A stretch of DNA of 64,000 nt from assembly GCF_000002425.4 (NCBI RefSeq), contig NC_037257.1, forward strand, positions 19,139,879 to 19,203,878, in the 5' to 3' direction. This document shows, piece after piece, positions 1-11,508 of the stretch (positions are counted from its first letter, which is position 1; the number at the start of each line of letters is the position of its first letter). This DNA comes from Physcomitrium patens. Taxonomy: Eukaryota; Streptophyta; Bryopsida; Funariales; Funariaceae. The translations under genes and the position numbers were made by a program. The notes below the pieces were generated by a model. That model made no database searches and was not told the DNA's origin. It saw only the letters and a program-made list of their open reading frames with translations.

Positions 1-546
1 GGACGATCTTAGGAACGCTCTCACTCCAATAAACATGGATTTCTTCATGTAGGTTCTACCAACAGGTTTATTATTATTTTTTTCAGGAAATGTTATCCTT
101 CGTAGCCTCCAATCAATGGACGGATTATGATCTTCTAACCAAGAAAGACCAAGGATAACAGGGCTTGATGGGGTTCTAATAATATTAAAAATAACGTGAC
201 TACTATGGTCCTTAAACACCACTTCTATAGGTTCTGATTCGTGGGTAACGTTGCCTGACAATAAAGGTCGTCCATCTATCACCTCTACGTGAACAGGTTT
301 GGACTTCTGTACTAAACGGATCTTATGGCGTTTAGCAAACTCTTCATCTAAAAAACAAGTAGATGCCCCCGAATCCAATAAAGCTAAAGTTTTTTGTTTT
401 TGAGGGCCTAAAAACAAAGGAATTGTAAAACAACGGGCAGGTTGGACAGAGAAGGAGGAACCTGATTGTTGTCGTGATATTAGATTGTCCAGCCGCACGG
501 TTCCTACTGTGGCTGGGCGTCGTCGTTTTCCGGAATCATCGCACTT
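1..546 (-). CDS. pol 5' end of copy A1: retropepsin-type aspartic protease (partial)
   Basis: This frame is open from just after a TAG at 547-549 to the window edge, with no stop in about 180 codons. It has no ATG at its head and overlaps the end of gag in the -1 frame, so it is probably made as a gag-pol fusion by frameshifting. The protease signature LALLDSGAST sits near positions 360-390 (minus), followed by the downstream motif ILGLSWLEDHNP typical of Gypsy protease domains. It would cut the polyprotein in the retroelement particle. The reverse transcriptase that should follow is outside the window. Both the catalytic Asp and the flap region are intact, unlike copies A2 and A3, where nonsense codons occur nearby. 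Confidence 0.88.
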
Positions 547-1505
547 CTAGTCTTGACAGGGTGCCAATTTTGCTTCTTTGGGCAATTTCCAACCTTGTGA
601 CCTTCTTCTCCACAGTACAAACATAACCCTTCCTCCATACGCCGTTTCTTCTCTGTTGGAGTAAGAGATCAGACACGCGCCGTGTCGATTTGCATGTCTG
701 TTGCCTCCGAATGTGAGTTTAAGCTATTTGCAGACATAGTCACATCGTAACGAGTCATTTGGTGTCTTGGACGTTGGTCTTGGCGACGCTGAAATAGGCG
801 GTTGTCACACTTTACAGCTTGGCTAATAGCTTCGTTGAGCGTTTGAGGATCAGGAAGAGATAACAGCAAGTCCTTCACATCATCCTTCAAGCCCCAATAA
901 AACTGACTCACCAACGCCTCTTCACCCCAATTAATGTCACTTGCCAATTGTCTGAAATCCGAGGCATAGACTGATGCAGAGCGTGTTCTTTGTCGTAGCG
1001 ATCGGATCTTTGTTGTAGCCCATCGAACTTTATCATGCTCGCCAAATGCTTCTGCAAACGCCTCCAAGAACGTTTCAAAGTTGCTCAGGATTGGCGATCG
1101 CTTCTCGAACAAGGGAGTAAACGAAGACAGAGCTTGTGCTGTAAGCAAGGTTCCAACAAGCCCAACACGCGCTTCTTCCGTCGGATAACGTTCGGGCTGT
1201 AAAATTATTATCAACCTGATTTGGTTGACAAAACCTCGAAACTTGGAATGAGTTCCATCAAACTTATCCGGAAGACTAACTCGAGGCTCTTTTCGTTGTA
1301 GGACTACTCGATCTTGTTGAAATGGAGGTAGAACTGCTTCTTCTGGCGCAGAAGTTTGAGGCTGATATGCTTTAGATGGCGCTATCCCAGATGCTCCATT
1401 GTTATGGAGTCCTACCATGACTCCTTCGATCTCTGTTGTCCTATGTGACAACGAGGCAAGAGCATTTATGATGGCATCTAGTTTGGATTCCAAACTTTCA
1501 GCCAT
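504..1505 (-). pseudogene. gag of copy A1, one nonsense codon
   Basis: The capsid-nucleocapsid protein starts at the ATG at 1503-1505 (MAESLESKLDAIINAL). A central capsid-like region is followed by a zinc knuckle, CLYCGEEGHKVGNC (C-x2-C-x4-H-x4-C), near 590-640, and the natural stop TAG at 504-506. The single lesion is TGA at 669-671, just before the zinc knuckle, where A2 and A3 have Lys; a decayed CGA would explain it. Without that change the protein would be about 333 residues. The same stop codon after Pro-Gln closes gag in A1, A2 and A3. Gag would bind element RNA and form the particle. Retrotransposon gag domain, high confidence. Confidence 0.9.
525..531 (-). promoter_or_regulatory. Candidate -1 frameshift site in the gag/pol overlap of A1
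   Basis: GGAAAAC lies inside the overlap (TAG of the pol frame at 547-549, TAG of the gag frame at 504-506). In the gag frame it reads G GAA AAC. The same heptamer sits at the same place in A2 and A3, and GGAAAAT in A4. It is not a classical X-XXY-YYZ heptamer, so its role is inferred from conservation and position only. Confidence 0.4.
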
Positions 1506-1773
1506 TTTAACGTCTTAACCTTCGGCTAACCTTCAGAAAGAAGAAAAAAGAGTTTTGACAAGAGGACAATATTGGTTCAGAGGAGAGTACTCCGCAACCT
1601 CTAAAACGCCTTAAGACTCCAAGATGAGGGGTAATCCACTCTCTCCAAGAAGAATAAGGCTCCAATATTGAGAAAGAAGAGATATCAGTTTAGAGGAGGG
1701 TAATCCGCAACCTCTAAAACACTAGCACACCTTCAAGAAGAGGGGTAATCCACTCTCTAACAAGAAGGAACTA

Positions 1774-1785
1774 GCTCTGATACTA
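1774..1785 (-). promoter_or_regulatory. tRNA-iMet-like primer binding site of A1
   Basis: The minus strand reads TAGTATCAGAGC, one change from the usual plant site TGGTATCAGAGC, complementary to the 3' end of initiator tRNA-Met. It lies 23 nt inside the end of the LTR, further than is usual for a primer site. A self-priming candidate lies between it and the LTR. Confidence 0.55.
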
Positions 1786-1796
1786 GTGAAAATGTA

Positions 1797-1807
1797 GTCT
1801 CGACAAA
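1797..1807 (-). promoter_or_regulatory. Candidate self-priming site of A1
   Basis: The minus strand reads TTGTCGAGACT one base after the LTR end (1808). Its exact reverse complement, AGTCTCGACAA, lies in the LTR at 1934-1944, 32 nt below the TATA box, where the transcript should begin. An mRNA 5' end that can anneal 11 nt to the site beside the LTR is the hallmark of Tf1/sushi-type self-priming. Confidence 0.55.
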
Positions 1808-1968
1808 CTGTCACGGACACAAAATACAGACTTGAAATCTAACAAGAAGTTCAAGAAGAAGTGGCAGAACTAGATTAAACAGATGAGTACAAGAACAACA
1901 CCAGAAAGGTGAGCTAGAACTCCAAGAGATGTGTTGTCGAGACTGAAGAACCCTTCAGCCTCGACTCC

Positions 1969-1976
1969 TATATATA
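1969..1976 (-). promoter_or_regulatory. TATA box of the A1 LTR
   Basis: The minus strand reads GTATATATAGG, between the heat-shock-element array (upstream) and the AGTCTCGACAA motif 32 nt downstream. The spacing fits a plant RNA polymerase II core promoter. Confidence 0.7.
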
Positions 1977-2010
1977 CTACTGAATAGGAAGCTTCTCGAG
2001 CAACTTCTTA

Positions 2011-2165
2011 GAATCTATCAGAATATTCTAGAACCTTCTAAGAATATTCTAGAACCTTCTAACAGAATCTTTAAGGAATATTCTAAGAATCTTCTAGAAC
2101 CTTTTAAAGGAATCTTTAGAGAATCTTTAGAGAATATTCTAGAAGAATATTTGAAGAATCTTCCA
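2011..2165 (-). promoter_or_regulatory. Expanded heat-shock-element array in the A1 LTR
   Basis: Alternating GAA and TTC pentamers fill about 155 bp. Two perfect four-unit elements, GAAnnTTCnnGAAnnTTC, stand at 2021-2038 and 2042-2059, 21 bp apart, so the array grew by tandem duplication. More GAA/TTC blocks with small changes follow to 2165. Heat shock factors bind three or more alternating units. The array is directly upstream of the LTR TATA box. Confidence 0.65.
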
Positions 2166-2182
2166 ATGTATGTCCATGACAA

Positions 2183-2896
2183 ATAGAGCGTGTTAATCAA
2201 GTTTTAGAGTAGTATTTAAGATGTATCATCAATTAATAACAAGATGATTGGACAATTCTTTTACCATTGGTAGAGTTTACTATCAATAATATGGTATATT
2301 TTTCTACAAAACAAACACATTTCTTTGCCAATTATGGTTATCATCCACGATTTAATACTTTTGAATTTTTAAAAGTTGATAATCCTACTACAAAAGGTTT
2401 GGTAATTCATTTGTCAGAGCTACATGCAACGATGAAGGGGTAGTTAAAAGAAGCTCAAGAACAACAAAAGGTCAATGCAGATGTCTATCAAAAGGAACAA
2501 CCACCATTCCACATAGGTGATAAGGTATGGTTACTACATCGCAATATCAAGATCACTCATCCTTATGACAAGTTGAATTATCGAAGGCTTGGACCATTTT
2601 CTATTTCTACACAAATCAATCCAGTTACATATCGTTTATATCTATTCGAGTCAATAAAAATCCATCTAGTATTCCACATGTCTCTTCTTGAACCATACAA
2701 GACAATGGACACACCAAGAAGAAGATAAGTGGAAGAAATCTTAGATTCAAGGTGGCATCAAAATAAATTGAAATATCTTGTCGATTGGTGCAGATATGAT
2801 ATTAATGAATGCACATAGGAGCCAGTAAAGAATCTTACAAATCTAGCGAAGGCGGTAGAGGCTTTTCATCGACAACATCCATCAAAATTAAGATGA
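2183..2896 (+). pseudogene. Integrase C-terminus and chromodomain of B1
   Basis: In one frame with scattered stops the sequence shows the integrase tail (ERVNQVLE, then [12 protein letters not shown]), the basic GPF/Y-type region (HIGDKVWLLHRNIK, YRRLGPF) and a chromodomain (EEILDSRWHQNKLKYLVDWC, then EPVKNL). In active chromoviruses the chromodomain binds modified histone H3 and targets integration to heterochromatin. Stops at former Trp and Gln codons fit C-to-T decay. It aligns residue for residue with A2 at 31200-31975. Confidence 0.85.
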
Positions 2897-2990
2897 AAAT
2901 CTTATTTATAAAAGAAATAAGATCTAAGTAAGATAAAATTCTAGTTTCAATCTTTGTTTGTAGCTTCTTTGTAGTTATGATGCTCAGGAG

Positions 2991-3413
2991 ATGGAGAACC
3001 AACAATCAGTGGATTCGACTCAAGAGCCTTCTTTTGTTGACTTACCAGACGAGACATTACGATTGTTACAACCGTCAAGATGATGCAATCGAGATGAAGA
3101 TCTTCAAGAATAACATGTTCTTCCTTGAATAGATGGCAAGATACAACGCGTTTGGTATCACGACCTTGGAAGGGACTATCGATGTTTGATGATTTTACTA
3201 CATGTACGAACAACTCCTGATGATATTCCAAATATTTTATTCAAAAGAAGTTATAAAGACCTTAACAATGATTAAATAATTGGGTGGTCTTCCCGTCGTA
3301 GTATGGAATACTACCGATGGTTGAGAGGCCCTATCAATCATCTTCGAAGAGAACAAAGATCAAAGTATGTGACAAATATAATTTTTCGCATCATAGATTT
3401 TTTCAACATATGA
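2991..3413 (+). pseudogene. ORF3 of B1: extra ORF between chromodomain and polypurine tract
   Basis: From ATG (MENQQSVDSTQEP) to TGA at 3411-3413 one frame of 141 codons can be read with four internal stops and no frameshift needed. The C-terminal part YYRWLRGPINHLRREQ matches the matching ORF of A2 (HYRWLQGSMNHLPREQ). The decayed copy H1 (24729-25145) matches along the full length. Conservation at protein level in copies that differ strongly at DNA level argues that it was once a translated gene. I do not recognise the family and assign no function. Confidence 0.6.
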
Positions 3414-3440
3414 TGACTGCTCCTTGTGGAACTCATCCCT

Positions 3441-3454
3441 AGAAGGAGGAGTAA
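3441..3454 (+). promoter_or_regulatory. Polypurine tract of B1
   Basis: Purine-rich AGAAGGAGGAGTAA immediately before the LTR start TGTCAT at 3455; A2 has AAAGGAGGGAGTGA in the same place. It primes plus-strand DNA synthesis. Confidence 0.7.
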
Positions 3455-3900
3455 TGTCATAGACATATGCATGTAAGCCAATAATTACATATATAAATAG
3501 GTAGAAGTAAGTAAAAGTAGATAAAAGTAAATTAATTCTATAATATTTACTATAAAAGCTTTCTAGAAGCTTCATAGACACTATTTTGACTTTATAGGTG
3601 TCTATAATTGACTTTTTGGATTAGAAACATGGTCAACAAGTTGGCCATGTGCCACACAAGTTGTTAGCTTGAAGATCAAGCTAACTATGTAACCTACACA
3701 TAGAAAAACTTGACTTATAAGTCAAGGCATGTGTCTTACAAAGTCAACTCATTTCTTGCTTCCAGTCTAGTTTCAAGGGTCTCTAGTTTTCTTGGCTTGT
3801 GGCAATAGCCATTCCAGTTTCTTTCTTAATATACATATCAAGTTATTTCTATTTTGTCATCTTTCTTTGAGAGAAGTTTCATTTGTTTATTTCTTTTTAT
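3455..3900 (+). repeat. 3' LTR of B1 (right end uncertain)
   Basis: Starts TGTCATAGACAT, like the A1 LTR. It has a TATA box (TATATAAAT, 3490-3498) and a perfect three-unit heat-shock element TTCTAGAAGCTTC at 3561-3573, here downstream of the TATA box. No CA end with flanking duplication could be fixed. Confidence 0.6.
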
Positions 3901-5135
3901 CATGTTCTTGTTCTTGATTATGGCTGCTTAATTTTAGTTTCTTATATGATATTTATTCTTCAAAGAATTGGTTGTATATATATATATCTATTTAAGAATG
4001 AAATCGTATTGATGAAAAATGACATGTCATAAAAGATTGAAATATCTTGCATTTCCTAGATCATGTAAACATAAACATATTATATACATATGAAAATATG
4101 TTTGATAGATTTTAATTTTTTGAAATAAATTTTAGCATTAAAATTAAGATTGAAATGAGTATTTTTCTTGTAAATATCTTTCTATGTTAAAATCCTTCTC
4201 ATAAGTTTGCAAAAGTTTTTTTTAAGTTAAAAACTATTCAAGGAATTGGATCAAACTTTTATTTTTTTTTTACAAACAACTAATCTTCTTCTATAGAGAT
4301 CATAGATAGCATGTAAAAAATTAAGCTATTAAAAAGAATGGCTAATTTTGGTTCATATAGAAATAGATAATTCTAATATATACATTTTCTTTATGATTTT
4401 CGTCTCTTGAATTTCCATAAAAACCATGCTTGTAAAGAACTCAATACAAATTCTAAGGAACAACAATATTTCCTCCATGTAAGGAAAAAAAGTTGGTTCT
4501 ATCTCAACATTTCCTCTAACAATACTTGAGTCAACCAAGTGAGACTTCTCCATTTTATCCACTCAAAACCTTCCAAAATTGTGCCATCCTGCCTACTCCC
4601 CTGAGCACAAACATTTGAATATACTATTGTGCTCCTGACATAGTCCTGCAAACACAGTATTAGGCCTTGCATGCTTTGTATCTCCTGGTTTTGATCAATG
4701 CAATGGATATATCCAACACGTGCCAAATTAAAATAATAAAAATTAAAAACTTGAAGCTCACACATGCTTGTGGCCGTGTTGTCAATCATTGTCCCTATTA
4801 CAAGAGGCCTAATGTTGCTGCCACAAGGAGTGGTGATGATAACTAAACCTTTTTTTGCCTTGAAGGTGTCAGCTAACAACTAAAGACAAAGCACATGTGA
4901 GCCTCTAGCTCACTCATTTCCCTGCCCTGCCTGGCTGCCGTGCTGGTTACTTTAAGGCCAACAAAATTGGCATGGCTGTTTTAGCCGCAGCTCAGTCTTT
5001 TGTCTTGTGCCAAGCATTAGAATCCGAAATCAATTGGGTTGAAAAAACTGAAGCCTTTCAAAGGTTCACAAGACTTCACCAACTCAGCTCTTTCCCCTTT
5101 CACAGGAGGAGATCATGGAAGTTCTAATTGGACAA
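3900..5135. other. Intergenic, no gene recognised
   Basis: AT-rich up to about 4480, then more balanced base composition. A minus-strand open frame of 126 codons (4499-4879) has no recognisable domain and its start is a non-ATG codon; I treat it as chance or as an unidentified exon. Confidence 0.4.
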
Positions 5136-5137
5136 GT

Positions 5138-5169
5138 GTATGTATGTATGTATGTATGTATGTATGTAT
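5138..5169 (+). repeat. (TATG)n microsatellite
   Basis: About eight perfect TATG/GTAT units. Confidence 0.95.
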
Positions 5170-6765
5170 ATACACCATGTGGGCAGTGTACATTGACTAG
5201 GAGGTCCAGAATGGTTACTTTTTACAACATGTGCATGTAGTTAGCGCTGCACAGCACAGAAATAGCATCAATGATATCAACCAAGAACATACAAGAGTGG
5301 CTTCTTCTTCTCAATGAATCTCCTTTTCCTGTAAGCCTTCTGTGCACTGAAGGCAAAAGGGGGAAAGGAGAAAAGAATAAGGAAGGGAAAAAAAGGATGA
5401 GATGGGTAAGAAGCAGACAAAAATCCTCCAGAATATGGGCTCTTTTATTAAAGTATTGCCCTTCCCTGCCCTTCCTCCCTCCTTTCCCTGCTTTGCACCA
5501 AATAATTGATCCAGTTGGAATGGAGTCATACCTCAAATACACAAAAAAAAAAAAACCCCATGTAATAGAATATCAATATAAATATGTATTTTCAAAGCCC
5601 TCAGTTTCCTCCCCCTCCTACATTATTATTATTATTATTATTGTGAGTATTTTGACTGGGGTCAGCCACTTGCTTTACCACACATGTATGGTGACTGGTC
5701 CATTATGAGGTTGTCTGGTAGCAAATCTTTTATAGGCAAAGTAGTCAAGCCCAAGTTCATTTCCCTCTTCTTTGTTTATTTGTTTACTTGAGATAAACCT
5801 GAGTTGATCAATGTAGAGACAGGAAGCAGTTGCAAGTATGGTAACTAAAGGTGAATTTGTTTACTTGGACTATCATGCCCCCTTTTCTTAACCTCAACAA
5901 TATATTCAACTTCTGCAGAAAAGCTTTTGTTCGTCGCTGCAGATGTTCATACATCTCCTACTTCATTCATTTGTTTGTGTGTGTATTGATAAATATTTTG
6001 GAGAAGCAGCTTTGCGGGCATATTTTGAGCATGAGTGCCATGCTTTACTGAACACAACTCTGACTTTGATCTTAGAAAGCAATACTAGTAGGACTCCACT
6101 GTTGGTTATTTGGTGGATGTTTCATAAAGCTCACAATACCTTTAAACTTCAAGTTGAAATGGGTTATATCTGAATTAAAAGAAAGAATGAAAGGGTTGTG
6201 AAAGGATAAGTTTCAACATGAAATACCTTCACTTCTTCAAATTTGTATTCATGAAGACATTTTCCATCTTTGTGTTGAACTGTGCATTCATGTGTTTGAA
6301 AGCCACATAAATTAGAAGGCATTACTTTGAGGAAAAATTTACACTGCTTGTGTCAGCTTTTGTGAGGTACACATGTTGTTGACACGTGACACATTTGAGA
6401 TTCCAATTGAAAGAATGATTTATTAACATATTAACTTATTTTAGTCTATTGGCATGATGAATTAACACATTTTGAATTGAAAATTATCCCTTTGTGTAGG
6501 TCAGAGAATCTTGCACTAATGTTTCATGAGTAAGCGTATTCAAAGTAAGATTTTCTTCAAAATAGGATTTATCCTGCTATCCCTTTCTTTTTATAATCAA
6601 CTTAAGCCAATGACGGTTTCAATATATTTTTTTGACTTCTAAAGCACTTTTGACATTTGAAAAATCAAGTTGAAGTATATTTTTGGAACTTATTTTTATG
6701 TAAACACATAAAATCTATGCAAAGTTGTTAAAAACTTTCATGCCATAAAATCTGAAGGGATTATC

Positions 6766-6770
<5 letters not shown>
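5170..6770. other. Intergenic, mixed composition, no gene recognised
   Basis: Contains an A-run with CCCC near 5545-5560, a (TTA)n tract at about 5622-5643, and overlapping frames of up to 145 codons on both strands at 5222-5708 that are low-complexity and resemble no family known to me. It could hold a noncoding transcript, but nothing shows it. Confidence 0.35.

Positions 6771-6772
<2 letters not shown>

Positions 6773-6796
<24 letters not shown>
6773..6796 (+). repeat. (AT)n microsatellite
   Basis: Twelve AT units in AT-rich intergenic DNA; another at about 7775-7803. Confidence 0.95.
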
Positions 6797-6799
6797 CAA

Positions 6800-7772
6800 A
6801 CCAATAATATTCAATTTTCAGTATCAACAATATTTATTTGAAAAAATTATAATTATTTAGTTAGTTGATTAGTAAAAACAAAAAGAACAGTCATGTTATT
6901 AAGCTTCATGAGAATCTTAAGCTGAAAAATGTGTCAAAAATCATTGTGTTTTTGCGTGCTAAGATCAATTGGCTTTGTGAATTATTTTTTATTTTAGAAT
7001 GTATACTTATAAAATAAAGTAAAATATATTTTCCAATCAAAATATAAAGTCTTTGCTGCAAAAAAAGAAAAATAAAAATAAAAATAAAAAATGATGCTAT
7101 TTAAGAGGACTGAAACTTTAAAATAAATTATAATACCACCAAAAATAGTACTTATGTCAATTAAGAAAAATAAATTAAATATAATTAAGCAAAAAATGTA
7201 AGGTCAAATTTGAATACATATCACAACCTAAAAGTCAATAGAGGAGAAAAATACTTTTTCAGTATTGATTACTGGTTTTCAAGCTTTAATAATATTAAGT
7301 TAGTATAAATAACTCTTTCTTTATTGTTTTTGTTTTAAAAAAATAGTTTAACATTTTGAAAAAAAACGGTACTATTTTATAGTTTTTAATATAAATTCAC
7401 ATGGAAAAGCTAATACATTAAGTGGTAAATAAAAAAATATTGATAATAATACAAAAAAATAAAAAAAGAAAGAAAATTTTTATTAATCAGATATTCTAAA
7501 TCTTGAAATATTAAATACATAATTAAAATCATTAGAAATTATACAATATAATGTAGATTAGAAATTACATTTATATATCATTTCAAAATCTAATAGGATT
7601 CTTACTATGTGAAGTTAAAAGAATGCTTTCAATACCTACTTTGCTAAATTAATTCAAATACAGTTTTCGACTTAAGAAAAAAATTCTTATATGTACAAAC
7701 TTATACAGTTCATTTAAAAATAAAAATAAAAAAATGAAAATAATGAAAAAAATCACATGTTATATGAGTTTT

Positions 7773-7806
<34 letters not shown>

Positions 7807-9990
7807 ATGAAAAAGATCCATTAAATTCATTAAAAATAACAGGAAAATAAGATACAGACCACATAATAAGATTTTGGTTGAAATTTACTTAAAAAACATG
7901 AAAAATAATTTCTACTAATTTAATGGATATTTTCTATATATTATGATGTGTAAGTTCATAGATCAGAAAGAAATTTAATTAAAAATATTAAACATATTGA
8001 AAATATCAATAAAGTTTCCATTTTTTCATAAAAAGTATAACTTTTGTTCACTATTTATCATATTTGATTAATATTTCATAAAAGTAATCTAATTTAATTC
8101 TTTTTTTATTAATAAAAATAAACTGATTCTAATTTAAAATAGCCAAATATATCTTTGATATTATTAATTCTTTAAGGAAATAATACTTTATAATAATTTC
8201 AAAACAATAAATGGTTGGTAAGTAATTTATTTTTTCTAAAACAAATACTCTTATAAATCTTTTCATTAATTGGTTATGTATATATTTTTAATTTTTACAA
8301 CATGTACGTAGGAAAGAATATGGCTTTGAAAGCATATTAATGATTATTTTTTCTTTTACTCATTATTATAACTTGATATTTTTAAATAGATTCATATGAT
8401 TTTTAAAATATTTTTTTAATATATTTAAAGCTATAAAAATTGATTAAATTTTTAATTAATTTATTAAGTAATTTTATTTTGAATTTTTTTCTTCAAAAAA
8501 TGATTTTAATCCATAGTATAATTTATTTTTTTCTCCATCTTAAAACCAAATATACATACATACATATACACACACATACATACATACATACATACATACA
8601 TTGCACACTTTGTTAGTGCAGCATCGAATAGTCGGCACTTAATATTAAGCCCTCGACATACTATTATTATTTTTTAATAAATACTTTACTATCTTAAAAT
8701 TCTATAATAGTTTTTTTATTCATATGTATGTCATTACTTCTGTGTTAAAAAATATTTTTGAAATAATTTTTCTATGGTGATTTTAGACTTAGAAGAAAAA
8801 TAATTATTTACATGTTATAAAATATTTAAATAAGAAATTATACTAAAAAGGTATTATTTATTCAAGGCATTTTAGAATAAAATTTGGATTTTGTGGGATT
8901 TAAGAAAAAAATAATATATCAAATCTTAATAAATTATTTTTGGTTTTTATTATGCTACTAAATCAATTAAACAAAAAATGATATGTTGCATTTAATTTTA
9001 TATCTAAAAATAATAAAATAAATAAGCTTATTTCGAAAAAAAATTAAATTTCTATCATAATATCTAGTTTAATTTCAACAAAATTCAAACTTCTATAGCA
9101 ATTTTTAACCATCCAAGACCTTTTCTATTCTTTAATAATATTCTATAGTTCTTATTTCCTTTCCTAGAAGCTTTAGTAGAACCTAGATGCCATAATATAA
9201 ATAAATAAATAAGATAAGAGATATTTTGGTATTGCTAATATAAATTCTAGAAAAAATTGAGTATAAATTTGTTTCTATTATTGTATTTGATATTATCTCT
9301 GATCTAGTATTTTATTTATTTAGTTTTGTACTACTTGATTATTTAATTCCTTATATTTGTTTCTTTAAGATTTCTATAGTAAAAAGAAAAAATAGTATTT
9401 TTAATACAATATTTAAAACAATTCAAATATTTTTAGTCTTTTATTTGGTATTGGTTTTAATCTAATAATTTATTCTTCTTGTACTTCTTTATTTTTTGGT
9501 TTCTTGTCTTTGCATCATTGATATTTTGTAATAAATCTTGATTTCTTTAATAAATTAAAAATTAATAAAATTAAAAATTTCTAAATATAATTTATTATAT
9601 CTAAAAATATGGTTTTAAATTTAAAATTTATAATTTTATCTATTTTAAATTTTTGAATACAAAAATTAAATTAAAAAAATTGATTCCTTTTAATTTTGTA
9701 GTATAAAATCAAAATCTCTTTGACGACTATACATTGATTCTAAAAATACAAATTTTATAATTTTATTTTTTAAAAATAAAATTTGTCACGTACACCTTCT
9801 TGCTCTAACATGGGCATCAATGTGCAAACAAAGTCATATTATTAATATTTTAACTTTTAATAATAATGAATATTTTACAAACATACAACAACTTAATTAA
9901 AATATCATATCTTATATTGTATTTATAATAGTATTGCCAAATTATACAAGCATTGTGAAGCCAATATTAATTTGTCAAGTTTCTGTGTTG
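6800..9990. other. AT-rich intergenic DNA
   Basis: No coding sequence seen. Simple tracts include (AT)n at about 7775-7803. The sequence may be fully decayed retroelement DNA, but no domain could be read. Confidence 0.5.
8553..8601 (+). repeat. (CATA)n microsatellite
   Basis: Twelve imperfect CATA units, interrupted by CACACA. Confidence 0.9.
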
Positions 9991-9993
9991 TTG

Positions 9994-10020
9994 TTTTTTT
10001 TTTTTTTTTTTTTTTTTTTT
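9994..10020 (+). repeat. Poly(T) tract
   Basis: Uninterrupted run of about 27 T. Similar runs stand at 10772-10799 and 12008-12035. Confidence 0.95.
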
Positions 10021-10765
10021 GCCAATTATTGTAGGTGAGATAAATTATTTACCTAGTTTTTGTACAATTTATTTTTATTCATAAACATGGAGAGGGAGGT
10101 TCAATGCAACACAAGTATAGTCAATCAGATTTTGTACATTCCAACACATTTGAACAATCTAAATAAAATAAATAAATCAAACAAGCTCCATGCAGTATAC
10201 AAAACCCACCAATTTAATGATTGTAAATAGTTTGAAATCCCAGAATTTTACAACAAAAGAACAATAAGCATTTTGTATTTTAAACAAGCTAGTAGTATTC
10301 AAGAATTGTGTTGCAAAAGTCAACTTCATGTCGAAAGAGAGGGACCTTTTTATAGTGGACTTCAAGAGTTTGAACAATTCATGGGATAACTCTGCATCAT
10401 CACAACCTTGATAACAGTGTCTTATTTCACTTAATTCACACAACAAGCTACAATGAGCCTGCAGCCAAACATCAAAGATTTTTCCCTAAGCATAATATAA
10501 TATGGAAGGACTAAAGTTCTCTAAAGTATACAGTGTTAAGACAAACCTTGTGAGGCTTGCCTCAGAAAAGCCATGTGAAGCACTGAACCACTTATGTTAG
10601 TGACGTTGATGTGAAAGAATATTTGTGGTGTCTCTCACTTTACTGCTTCCTTTGGGAAGTTTTCTTTAGTTTAATTTTGAATATTGGAAAATATATTTAT
10701 GTAAGTATGTAGTCACGAAATTATTGTGGATCTCACCCATATTCATTCAGAGTATTCATAAATTT

Positions 10766-10804
<39 letters not shown>

Positions 10805-11400
10805 TATGACTTCGTTAGATATCTACAACTCTTGTAAAATACTTAATTTGATCTGAGTGATTTCCAAAATATTTCTTTATAGAAAGGAAGAGACCATGTT
10901 TCATGTGTTTTGGACCCAAACTAAAAAAGAGGGTGGATAGTTTTCAGACATCTCTTCTCTTGATTTGGACCAAATTCCAAACAATGTTAGTGTATTTTAG
11001 TGTATGCCAAAAACTTGGTGCCCTTTCATCACATACAAATGGGTATTTTAATGGATGGACAGAAGGCATAAGGTGTGGAACCCATGTAATAATTTAAATC
11101 ATGCACTTGGATTCCAAGTCAACATTCCACAACAAACAAACAAACAAGTGAACAGACTAAAAAAAATTAAAACAAAAAGAAAAAATTAAAATGCTGATTG
11201 ACTCGTTTTAGTTGCTGTGTCCAAAAATGATTCCCCGAAGCCATGATTTCTTCATTAAAGATGATATCCTTGCAAAGAAAATAAGTAAACAAGTGCACTA
11301 TTTATGTTGCACTTATGTATTGTCTTTTTCCTGTCATTTGCTGTAAAAAGATTCATCCTCACCACACACAAATGCACCCAAATGCACACACATTTTTGAT
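10021..11400. other. Intergenic, rising GC, no gene recognised
   Basis: Open frames of 64-89 codons (for example 10177-10446 minus) have no domain and no codon signature. Poly(T) at 10772-10799. Confidence 0.4.
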
Positions 11401-11508
11401 GTTATTGAAAAAGGTAACGTTGAATAATGCATTGGTTGTGCACTTTACAATCGAATTACTATGAGAGAGAAGTAGAAACATTCAAAGTGCGGAATGGTGG
11501 GATCGAAT

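Larger units (their letters stand above)
1..2181 (-). mobile_element. Chromovirus (Ty3/Gypsy) copy A1, 5' half, off the left edge
   Basis: Read on the minus strand, this holds a 5' LTR (1809-2181), an untranslated leader with two possible primer sites, gag (504-1505) and the start of pol (from 546 to the edge). The 3' part and 3' LTR lie outside the window. The protein sequence is close to copies A2 (26921-32967) and A3 (58927-64000). It is the best preserved copy here: about 1.5 kb of gag-pol carries one nonsense codon and no frameshift beyond the conserved gag/pol frame change. It interrupts the integrase region of an older element that resumes at 2182. The target duplication cannot be checked because the other end is missing. 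Confidence 0.93.
1809..2181 (-). repeat. 5' LTR of copy A1
   Basis: The minus strand begins TGTCATGGACAT and ends CCGTGACA, giving TG...CA ends over 373 bp. The right half matches the A2 LTRs closely; the U3 half is longer because of tandem GAA/TTC repeats (2011-2165). A TATA box lies at 1969-1976. The boundary at 2181 is where the older integrase sequence resumes. Confidence 0.88.
2182..3900 (+). mobile_element. Chromovirus remnant B1 (3' half)
   Basis: Decayed plus-strand element: end of integrase and chromodomain (2183-2896), ORF3 (2991-3413), polypurine tract (3441-3454) and a 3' LTR starting at 3455. The protein is clearly related to A2 but differs enough to be a separate subfamily. Its 5' half has been separated by the A1 insertion at 2181/2182. 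The right end of the LTR is not resolved; 3900 is a rough limit. Confidence 0.82.

Noticed and set aside
2018..2200. 60-codon frame with repeated SRIFLEGSRIF-like units
   Set aside because: It is the translation of the heat-shock-element repeat in the LTR, not a protein.
2947..3231. 94-codon minus-strand frame
   Set aside because: Antisense shadow of ORF3 of B1, whose plus-strand frame is supported by homologues.
4499..4879. 126-codon minus-strand frame as a gene
   Set aside because: Non-ATG start, no domain, no splice context; kept only as a remark.
5222..5708. Overlapping frames of 106 and 145 codons on both strands
   Set aside because: Low-complexity Lys/Gly/Arg and hydrophobic runs from a purine-rich strand; typical chance frames.
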